In this document: piece by piece, positions 1 through 4,888 of the stretch
Layout: every line of letters starts with the position of its first letter
How positions within the stretch are numbered: position 1 is the stretch's first letter
Assembly (NCBI GenBank): GCA_030668165.1
Contig: DAOUUM010000258.1
Location: 1 to 5,001 of the forward strand
Length of the DNA stretch: 5,001 nucleotides
Source of the DNA: Candidatus Heimdallarchaeota archaeon
GTDB taxonomy: Archaea > Asgardarchaeota > Heimdallarchaeia > Heimdallarchaeales > Kariarchaeaceae
Direction of reading: 5' to 3'
Notes under the pieces: model-generated
Told to the model about the DNA's origin: nothing
The model's input: only the letters and a program-made list of their open reading frames with translations
The model's database searches: none
Made by a program: the position numbers and the translations under genes

Positions 1-1854
1 AGTTGTATCCCAGTATTCATCTCCATTTTCAGTAATCACACCAGTCTGGTTGAATGGGAGATTTGAAGATAGATCAATATCCAGATTATCTAAGACAAAG
101 ATTGCTGAGGAGGTGAAATTGTAATCTTGATCTATATAATTTCCAACCAAGAGATCAATGGAATATACAACCACCCACAAATCATCATATTCAATATTCA
201 GATAAGTAATTTCCTTATCATATTCATAAAATGTGTCAACCAAATTATGTGGATTATAGACAGGATCGTTATCAAAAAGAAAACCACTCAAAACAGAATA
301 ACCAAAATTGGTATCAACAATCATTAGATTGACATCACTGTCAGCAGCATCCAGTGTTAATTCTAATGTCTGATCTTTGACATCGCTTAATTTGTAAATA
401 TCAAGTCCAACATCAGATAATGAATATTCATACTCCGGTTCGCTGGGAACATCGGGAACATCGGGAACATCAATAGCTGTTCCCTTATTGATAACAATAT
501 CGTCAAATTGCCATTCGGAAATGGCTTCAGATTGAAAATTATGACTCATGAAAACTCCTAATGAACCAATTGCATTCCATTCGACAGTGAGGACAGATAA
601 ACCACCACTAACCCACTCTGTTGGTAAGGCTAGATCCGCATCAATTGCATATGAAAATTTTAATATTCGGTTGGTATCATCATAATAAGTCTCAATCCTT
701 AGCCATTGCCAAGTGGCCTCATTCCAAGTAGTGGAAAATAAATCATCATTATTTCCAGTGCTGTCTATATAGTGTCGTAAATATGGTCCTGATGAACCAA
801 CACCAATGCTATAATAGTAATTATGAACACCATCCGAGAAGTAGAATCCCCCGTGTCGAGAATATATATCATCGGATGATGTCTTTAATCTTATACACAT
901 TGTTAGATTGCCATGGTTGGATAAATCTCCCAAATCAGTTGTGTGAATTGAGGAGAATATCTCTGAACCATCTGAAACAGTTGCAGGATCCGCATTTGAT
1001 ATGAAATTTGAACCATTACTCATATCCCAATTATGAATTGTGTAGTCACTGAAATCTTCAACAAAATCACCTTGTATTGGATCTACTACGATATTTACTG
1101 TTCCGGGATAAATCGTTGAGACTATTATGTCATCGAACTCCCAAGAAGTAATATCTGCAGAATCCTCGTTATGTCTGATGTTTAATCCTAAAGCGGTAAT
1201 TGAGCTCCAGGTCACAGAAAGGGTAGATAACACATCCCCATCCCATGAATTGGGTATATCTGTATCAGCATTAAGTACTGATAAAAACTCAATAACCCTA
1301 TTAGTACCATCCCTGTAAGTATTCATTCTCAGCCAATGCCAAGTGTTTGCAATCCAATCATAACTTTTTTTTTCATAAATCATCTGAGTTGTATCATCGA
1401 GATAGAATAAAGATGTATTGTAGATAGAGGCTCCAATTTTGAAATTATAAGTATTAGCACCATCTGAGAAATAGATTCCCCCACTTTGGAGATATGATAA
1501 GCTTGAATTTGTTTTAATACGAAAGTATATCGTTATATTTTCTTCATCTGCAAAATTACCTACATCTGTTGTTTCGATATTTGATATTGTCGTTTCGCCC
1601 GCAGTTGCATATGCGGGATCAGCGTCAGATGTAAAACTGGAGCCACCTGACATGTCCCAGTTATGAATTGAATAATCTGAAAAATCCTCTTCAAAGAGAT
1701 TGGTTTCATCAGGTGATAAATCTATTTGTACCTGATTGTCATTCAAATAGACGGAATTATCTGATTTTAAACCAGTAACCCCAGTTGTTGAACTTGATAA
1801 CAATATTATTACTACAAACAAGAAGTAGATTCGAGATAAACTGTTAAGATTCAT
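1..1854 (-). CDS. Secreted/surface protein with two LamG-like repeats (3' end beyond window)
   Basis: The reading frame is open from the ATG at 1854 to the left edge: 618 codons, no stop, so the C-terminus is missing. Residues 1-28 look like a Sec signal peptide (R8, then a hydrophobic core at about 10-20, then a Ser/Thr/Gly-rich region). Residues 55-246 and 265-456 are two copies of one domain, aligned without gaps at a 210-residue period; both contain EDFSDY[ST]IHNWDMS, GG[IF]YFSDG, TW[HQ]WLR and W[EQ]FDDI. The length, aromatic-rich strands and terminal FDDI are typical of LamG/concanavalin-like lectin sandwiches, which often bind glycans or act as adhesion modules. A DVPDVPDVP linker (462-470) leads to a beta-rich module (about 475-618) that weakly recalls the pre-peptidase C-terminal (PPC) fold. 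Seven N-glycosylation sequons (N106, N116, N146, N280, N316, N579, N602) fit an extracellular location. No catalytic motif is visible. The ATG follows directly on a TATA-spaced promoter, so this start is preferred. Ligand and anchoring are unknown. Confidence 0.88.
   Translation of the reverse strand, partial: MNLNSLSRIYFLFVVIILLSSSTTGVTGLKSDNSVYLNDNQVQIDLSPDETNLFEEDFSDYSIHNWDMSGGSSFTSDADPAYATAGETTISNIETTDVGNFADEENITIYFRIKTNSSLSYLQSGGIYFSDGANTYNFKIGASIYNTSLFYLDDTTQMIYEKKSYDWIANTWHWLRMNTYRDGTNRVIEFLSVLNADTDIPNSWDGDVLSTLSVTWSSITALGLNIRHNEDSADITSWEFDDIIVSTIYPGTVNIVVDPIQGDFVEDFSDYTIHNWDMSNGSNFISNADPATVSDGSEIFSSIHTTDLGDLSNHGNLTMCIRLKTSSDDIYSRHGGFYFSDGVHNYYYSIGVGSSGPYLRHYIDSTGNNDDLFSTTWNEATWQWLRIETYYDDTNRILKFSYAIDADLALPTEWVSGGLSVLTVEWNAIGSLGVFMSHNFQSEAISEWQFDDIVINKGTAIDVPDVPDVPSEPEYEYSLSDVGLDIYKLSDVKDQTLELTLDAADSDVNLMIVDTNFGYSVLSGFLFDNDPVYNPHNLVDTFYEYDKEITYLNIEYDDLWVVVYSIDLLVGNYIDQDYNFTSSAIFVLDNLDIDLSSNLPFNQTGVITENGDEYWDTT
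445..471 (-). repeat. Triple 9-bp repeat encoding (Asp-Val-Pro)x3 linker
   Basis: Three perfect tandem copies of GATGTTCCC on the minus strand encode DVPDVPDVP (residues 462-470) between the second LamG-like domain and the next module. Because the unit is 9 bp, copy-number change by slippage would keep the frame. Such short proline-rich repeats commonly act as stiff spacers between extracellular domains. Confidence 0.85.
487..1062 (-). repeat. LamG-like domain, copy 2 (residues 265-456)
   Basis: Second copy of the domain, offset by exactly 210 residues (630 bp) from copy 1 at every conserved landmark. It is joined to copy 1 by an 18-residue linker (247-264). It holds the single cysteine of the visible protein (C320), which copy 1 replaces with tyrosine, so no disulfide can form within the visible part. 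It is followed by the Asp-Val-Pro linker. Confidence 0.8.
1117..1692 (-). repeat. LamG-like domain, copy 1 (residues 55-246)
   Basis: First copy of the internal duplication in the secreted protein. It aligns with copy 2 without any gap over about 192 residues; counting by hand gives roughly 83 identical positions (about 43%). Conserved blocks are the opening EDFSDY/HNWDMS segment, YFSDG near residue 128, TW-x-WLR at 171-176, T-NR at 184-186 and the closing W-x-FDDI at 238-243. The variable stretches (about 99-106, 142-169, 201-209) are where surface loops would be expected in a beta sandwich. Confidence 0.8.
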
Positions 1855-1874
1855 TATTTTTTCTTTCAAAACTC

Positions 1875-1887
1875 AATTATTTAATAT
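1875..1887 (-). promoter_or_regulatory. Putative TATA box of the LamG-like gene, leaderless spacing
   Basis: Read on the minus strand the sequence is ATATTAAATAATT, with TTAAATA at 1884-1878 centred about 27 bp before the ATG at 1854. That is the usual archaeal distance from TATA box to transcription start, so transcription would begin at or next to the start codon. No Shine-Dalgarno sequence lies between the box and the ATG (GAGTTTTGAAAGAAAAAATA), which agrees with a leaderless mRNA. The assignment is by motif and spacing only; AT-rich DNA makes chance matches common. Confidence 0.5.
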
Positions 1888-2040
1888 TGTGTACAACATT
1901 TATCAATTATCTACAAAATATTCGCTAATAAGTATATTAAGTATACTATCTAGATATTTTAAACACATGAGAGTGTATAATGGTCAGAATATAAAATTTG
2001 GCAGTGCATCTTACCTTGAAAAATTGTGTCTTGTAAACGA

Positions 2041-2055
2041 AAATAAAAAGAAAAA
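2041..2055 (-). terminator. T-rich tract downstream of tRNA-Lys
   Basis: On the minus strand the base after the tRNA discriminator begins TTTTTCTTTTTATTT. Archaeal RNA polymerase terminates at oligo-T stretches of this kind without needing a hairpin, so this is the likely end of the tRNA transcript. It also helps separate the tRNA from the protein gene downstream on the same strand. Confidence 0.65.
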
Positions 2056-2129
2056 TGAGCGTGGAGGGATTTGAACCCTCGGCCTGCTGGTTAAAAGCCA
2101 GACGCTCTGCCAAGCTGAGCTACACGCCC
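2056..2129 (-). tRNA. tRNA-Lys (anticodon TTT)
   Basis: A complete 74-nt cloverleaf can be drawn by hand on the minus strand. The acceptor stem is GGGCGTG/CACGCTC with one G-T wobble, the D stem GCTC/GAGC with a loop containing GG, the T stem GAGGG/CCCTC with loop TTCAAAT, and the discriminator base is A at 2056. The anticodon loop CTTTTAA places anticodon TTT at 2095-2093, decoding AAA and AAG as lysine. There is no intron and no encoded CCA, so CCA must be added by the nucleotidyltransferase, as in many archaea. The anticodon stem pairs at four of five positions; the outer pair (27-43) is a T-C mismatch. Box-like D and T arm sequences are normal. Confidence 0.96.
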
Positions 2130-2172
2130 CTTTGAAAGGGATTATACCAGTAATCAACAAAATTTGACAACT

Positions 2173-2180
2173 GATATATC
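2173..2180 (-). promoter_or_regulatory. Possible TATA box of tRNA-Lys
   Basis: GATATATC is centred about 47 bp upstream of the mature tRNA 5' end. With the usual 26-bp spacing, transcription would start near 2150 and leave a leader of about 20 nt for RNase P to remove. An adjoining AT-rich stretch further upstream (about 2181-2192) could serve instead, so the exact box is uncertain. Confidence 0.35.
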
Positions 2181-2233
2181 AAAATAAATTTTTCTTAAAG
2201 ATAACCTTTACGATGGATGACACCAACTGAGCA

Positions 2234-2249
2234 ATTTTTAATTAAAAAT
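2234..2249. repeat. Perfect 16-bp palindrome ATTTTTAATTAAAAAT
   Basis: The 16 bases read the same on both strands. The site lies roughly midway between the tRNA promoter and the promoter of the gene at 2411. It could be an operator for a dimeric regulator or simply an AT-rich chance palindrome; its composition makes chance a real possibility. Confidence 0.5.
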
Positions 2250-2331
2250 CAAAACCGCAGTTCAAAGTACTCAACATTCTCATAGTGATATTTATCATAC
2301 TAGACATACCAATAATCAAGATTAACTGATA

Positions 2332-2347
2332 ACATTTTACAAAATGT
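2332..2347. promoter_or_regulatory. Inverted repeat ACATTTT-AC-AAAATGT before the promoter at 2358
   Basis: Seven-base arms (2332-2338 and 2341-2347) flank a 2-bp centre. The repeat ends about 10 bp before the TTTAAAT box at 2358-2364, a place where archaeal helix-turn-helix activators or repressors often bind near the BRE/TATA. Regulation of the longin-membrane protein gene by a dimeric factor is an inference from position and symmetry only. Confidence 0.35.
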
Positions 2348-2357
2348 AGGCATGAGG

Positions 2358-2382
2358 TTTAAATCTTGTACCGTTTTTATAA
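2358..2382 (+). promoter_or_regulatory. Two candidate TATA boxes for the longin/Yip1-like gene
   Basis: TTTAAAT (2358-2364), preceded by the purine-rich GAGG that suits a BRE, predicts transcription near 2387 and a 5' leader of about 24 nt. That leader would include AGGA at 2400-2403, a weak Shine-Dalgarno sequence 7 nt before the ATG at 2411. TTTTTATAA (2374-2382) predicts a start near 2404 and an almost leaderless mRNA. The sequence alone does not decide between them. Confidence 0.45.
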
Positions 2383-2410
2383 GAGTAGGAATTTAATCTA
2401 GGAAATCTCT

Positions 2411-3706
2411 ATGATACAAACTTTAATTGTGATGACCACTTACGGTTCAATATTCTATTCCAAGGAGACTTTTTTTGACTACGAGGGAACTGGCAGTGAT
2501 ATTTCACTTACCGCAGGTCTAATTAGTGCAGTATACAATCTTACACAGGAAACTCAGAAACAGAAAATTGAAGAGCTCGATCTTGAGGATTCGAAAAGTT
2601 TATTCAAGGAATTGCCTGGTGAGAAACTGTTTATTATCACTGTAGACAAAAGAATGGATTATGGGGACGCCCATGATATGTTAGACAAGTTATCTGAGGG
2701 CTTCATAGATAAGTATGGCGATATTGAGATGGATGGTTTGATCCTAAGCGATTTCGAACCAGTTGCTGATGAGATTGTCGAGGACCAACTTTGGCATAAT
2801 ACCACTGTGAATAAAATTGGTTTAATGGATTACCTGACAATACTTATGATTGCTTTCAGTATGGCGTTTTATCCTTTTTGGCTCCTTAAAGGTGAGGTGA
2901 ATATTGTGAATCCCTTGGAAGCTGCTTATGATAATGGTATTGGAAATTTAATTTTAAATGCATTGTTAATAGGAGCAATCACCGTATTACCCGTTGCTTT
3001 ATCGATATTCATGATGCGAAGATATACGAATCCAAAATTAATATTCAGATATATATTTGAATTTCTGACAAGACCAACTAGAGGGAGTTATGCAGAAGGC
3101 TTACCCAGATGGTTTGTTGCCATTCCATTCTTATCAGGGCTACTCTTTATCTCAGTAATTTATTATGGAAGAGGTATCCAATATTCATTGAAAATAATTA
3201 CAATCGGTCAAAGATTATTGCGTTGGAAAACTGACAGCGGTATGAATATATTCGATATTTATATGGCATACTTTCTCTTTTTCTTTTTCCTAACCTGGTA
3301 TATTTTCTTCCCCTCTCTGATTGGCCTCTTAACAGGGAATTTTAGTAAAAAGTGGTTGAAATCTAGCTCAATTGTCATTGGATCTTCCATTTTTGTATAT
3401 GTTCCTGCCCAGTTTTTATCTGGATATATTTACAGTGTTGCAATGAATTTCCATCCAAACGATAGCGTCTTATTTAGTATTGAAGCGGATTCATTGACCT
3501 ACCTGTTCGTTGTAATATTACCAACTAACCTATTTCTATTCCTATTCATTTATTTCTTAGGTATTGGGATGAATCAGCTGGTAAGATCAAATCGAGAAAA
3601 ATTCCCAATTGCTTTTGGAATTAGTTTATTCTTAACCATGGCCCTACAACAGGTAATATTCTGGTTCTTCTTCAAATCAGAATTATTTGGACTAATAAAA
3701 TTCTAA
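2411..3706 (+). CDS. Longin-like domain fused to Yip1-like multi-pass membrane domain
   Basis: This encodes 431 residues. Residues 1-125 follow the order of secondary structure of longin folds: two short strands with a turn (2-17, with TTYGSIFYSKE), a long helix (about 28-52), strands at about 53-60, 63-68 and 72-79 (EKLFIITVDK), and a helix (84-103) ending in F-x-DKYGD. Longin and roadblock-like domains of this type are frequent in Asgard archaea and serve as protein-interaction or GTPase-associated platforms. The rest is membranous: helices at about 141-159, 178-200, 233-252, 284-307, 319-343, 361-387 and 398-421. The last five, entered through FEFLTRPTRGSY (216-227) and a PRW element, resemble the five-helix Yip1 family, whose eukaryotic members bind Rab GTPases and act in vesicle traffic. 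No enzyme motif is visible. The first ATG is chosen over codon 8 because the first longin strand needs residues 2-8. The longin call is moderately sure, the Yip1 call tentative; function is unknown. Confidence 0.8.
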   Translation: MIQTLIVMTTYGSIFYSKETFFDYEGTGSDISLTAGLISAVYNLTQETQKQKIEELDLEDSKSLFKELPGEKLFIITVDKRMDYGDAHDMLDKLSEGFIDKYGDIEMDGLILSDFEPVADEIVEDQLWHNTTVNKIGLMDYLTILMIAFSMAFYPFWLLKGEVNIVNPLEAAYDNGIGNLILNALLIGAITVLPVALSIFMMRRYTNPKLIFRYIFEFLTRPTRGSYAEGLPRWFVAIPFLSGLLFISVIYYGRGIQYSLKIITIGQRLLRWKTDSGMNIFDIYMAYFLFFFFLTWYIFFPSLIGLLTGNFSKKWLKSSSIVIGSSIFVYVPAQFLSGYIYSVAMNFHPNDSVLFSIEADSLTYLFVVILPTNLFLFLFIYFLGIGMNQLVRSNREKFPIAFGISLFLTMALQQVIFWFFFKSELFGLIKF

Positions 3707-3768
3707 TTCATAAAGCCTATCCAAAAATATCCTTAAATCAATGAAATATCCAAATGTGGATTATCTAT

Positions 3769-3777
3769 CTTTAAATG
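3769..3777 (+). promoter_or_regulatory. Putative TATA box of the ABC permease operon, leaderless spacing
   Basis: CTTTAAATG contains TTTAAAT at 3770-3776, centred 27 bp before the ATG at 3800. The intervening sequence has no Shine-Dalgarno motif, so a leaderless transcript starting at the initiation codon is likely. A second AT-rich run (TTTTTAAAA, 3785-3793) is too close to the ATG to act as its TATA box. The promoter suggests the permease genes can be transcribed independently of the upstream gene. Confidence 0.5.
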
Positions 3778-3799
3778 AATTGGATTTTTAAAACATATA

Positions 3800-4888
3800 A
3801 TGATAATGGAATTGGCTTTAAAATATTTCGTTTATAATCGTAAACGGACATTAAAGGCAATTAAATTATTATCATTGGGATTAATTATAATATCCTCCTC
3901 AAGTATATTGATTTCGAGTTTTACTTCGGAGGTCAATCAATTGACATATTTGCTAGAAGAGGGAAACTACAATATAATTGTGACCCCTAAAGAAAATGAG
4001 TTTACTCGGGATGAAATGGTAATATTAAAAAATTATCTGGATACAAACACCCAAGTAGTAAATTATTTAGACCAATACATTTCAGGAGGTACTCTTGATA
4101 ATAAAGTAAACGAGACTTTTACCATTCCGATCAGATTAATAAACATGGAAGATTTATTATCCCTCTATTTTCCTAATAGTGAAGTTGACCCCAATACTAC
4201 TATAGTTTCTACCTTGGATACCATGAATCTAATGAATTTAAACATTGAGGACTATTATAGATTTCAATTCGATAATAATACGTTTTACAGTCCAATTTTT
4301 GATTTTCTAGATAGTGATCTGGATTTTATCCATTCCGGATTTTATATGGATAGATCCCTGATAAATCAATCTAGCACTAATCTTGTAGAGATTAATTTAT
4401 CTTTCGAAAGTGATGTTGGGGAGGAAATAAACAGACTTGAGGATTTTGATTTTATCAATGTACAGCATACAAGAGCAGAACCTGAATTCTTGGAAACTTC
4501 TTCCAATCAAATCCAAATCTTATTGATAATATTACAACTAATGATATCAATTCTTGTTTCGATGAGTATAATGAATACATTTTCCCTGATGCTACAAGAA
4601 TCCAAGTACGATATCAGAGTGCTACTTGCCGTTGGTTATAATATAAGCCAGATAAGAACAATGTTTTTTATTATATCAACAATAATTGGAATGTTATCCT
4701 CAATAATTTCAATTCTGATTGGATTCATTTTGGTTTCAATTATTTTTTCACTATTCTCATTGGTCACAAATACAGCTTTCATAGTTCCTGTACTCACATA
4801 CGGTGTGTTTTACATAATTTCTGCAAATGGATTTCTTGTTGCTGTGATAGCATCTATTTTTCCAATATATAAGGAGGTGCGCTCATGA
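3800..4888 (+). CDS. FtsX/MacB-type ABC transporter permease
   Basis: This encodes 362 residues with the classic layout of the FtsX-like (MacB/LolC-type, type VII) permease family: a positively charged N-terminus (RKR at 14-16), one membrane helix (about 22-43), a large extracytoplasmic domain (about 44-235), then three helices (about 236-262, 286-318, 328-354). After the second helix comes the family signature, ESKYDIRVLLAVGY then ISQIRTMFF (267-290), matching the coupling segment that contacts the ATPase. The C-terminus ASIFPIYKEVRS is the usual end of such proteins. These permeases do not form a channel; they transmit ATP-driven movement to the outer domain for lipoprotein, peptide or lipid release or for hydrolase activation. 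The ectodomain is rich in Asp and Asn and has five glycosylation sequons; its substrate cannot be told. Codon 3 (3806) is an alternative start, but 3800 fits the promoter spacing. The last codons overlap the next gene by ATGA. No ATPase gene is in view. Confidence 0.88.
   Translation: MIMELALKYFVYNRKRTLKAIKLLSLGLIIISSSSILISSFTSEVNQLTYLLEEGNYNIIVTPKENEFTRDEMVILKNYLDTNTQVVNYLDQYISGGTLDNKVNETFTIPIRLINMEDLLSLYFPNSEVDPNTTIVSTLDTMNLMNLNIEDYYRFQFDNNTFYSPIFDFLDSDLDFIHSGFYMDRSLINQSSTNLVEINLSFESDVGEEINRLEDFDFINVQHTRAEPEFLETSSNQIQILLIILQLMISILVSMSIMNTFSLMLQESKYDIRVLLAVGYNISQIRTMFFIISTIIGMLSSIISILIGFILVSIIFSLFSLVTNTAFIVPVLTYGVFYIISANGFLVAVIASIFPIYKEVRS
4871..4879 (+). promoter_or_regulatory. Strong Shine-Dalgarno AAGGAGGTG for the downstream permease
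   Basis: AAGGAGGTG is a near-perfect anti-16S match lying 7 nt (from GGAGG) before the ATG at 4885. It sits inside the last codons of the upstream permease, where it encodes Lys-Glu-Val. It fixes the start of the next gene and contrasts with the lack of such a site before the operon's first gene. Confidence 0.85.

Larger units (their letters stand above)
1855..2055. other. Intergenic region between LamG-like gene and tRNA-Lys
   Basis: No convincing coding sequence is present. The only open frame of any length, on the plus strand, runs into the tRNA gene and has no recognisable protein features. The region carries the putative promoter of the minus-strand gene on the left and the T-rich tract following the tRNA on the right. 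A short inverted repeat lies in between: AGTATA at 1931-1936 and TATACT at 1942-1947 with a 5-nt spacer. Nothing else is recognised. Confidence 0.6.
2130..2410. other. Divergent intergenic region, tRNA-Lys / longin-membrane protein
   Basis: About 280 bp without a gene, lying between divergently transcribed units. It holds the putative tRNA promoter near 2173-2192, a perfect 16-bp palindrome at 2234-2249, an inverted repeat at 2332-2347, and TATA-like boxes at 2358-2364 and 2374-2382 for the plus-strand gene. No RNA gene, riboswitch or mobile-element end is recognised. Confidence 0.6.

Noticed and set aside
127..1318. Three short plus-strand open frames (127-327, 783-1004, 1127-1318)
   Set aside because: They lie opposite the continuous 618-codon minus-strand frame, whose internal repeats prove it is the coding one.
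1931..1947. AGTATA-TTAAG-TATACT inverted repeat as an operator or attachment site
   Set aside because: Six-base AT-rich arms are common by chance, and the site is not placed against a start codon or tRNA end.
1889..2074. Plus-strand open frame of 61 codons
   Set aside because: It runs into the tRNA-Lys gene, covers the putative promoter and the T-rich tract, and has no recognisable protein pattern or ribosome binding site.
2041..2140. Integration site at the tRNA gene
   Set aside because: No partial copy of the tRNA 3' end, integrase gene or other mobile-element sign is seen in the window.
2411..2434. Alternative start at codon 8 (ATG at 2432) of the longin/Yip1-like gene
   Set aside because: Starting there would remove the first beta strand of the longin-like domain; the first ATG also has AGGA at a workable distance.
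2861..2893. FYPFWLLKG (residues 153-161) resembling the YGPFW segment of eukaryotic Yip1
   Set aside because: The match is too short, lies before the five-helix part that resembles Yip1, and lacks the preceding Asp-Leu; treated as coincidence.
3707..3799. Terminator or small RNA between the longin/Yip1-like gene and the permease
   Set aside because: There is no hairpin followed by a T-run and no conserved RNA shape; only short ATCC/GGAT and TATCC repeats expected in AT-rich DNA.
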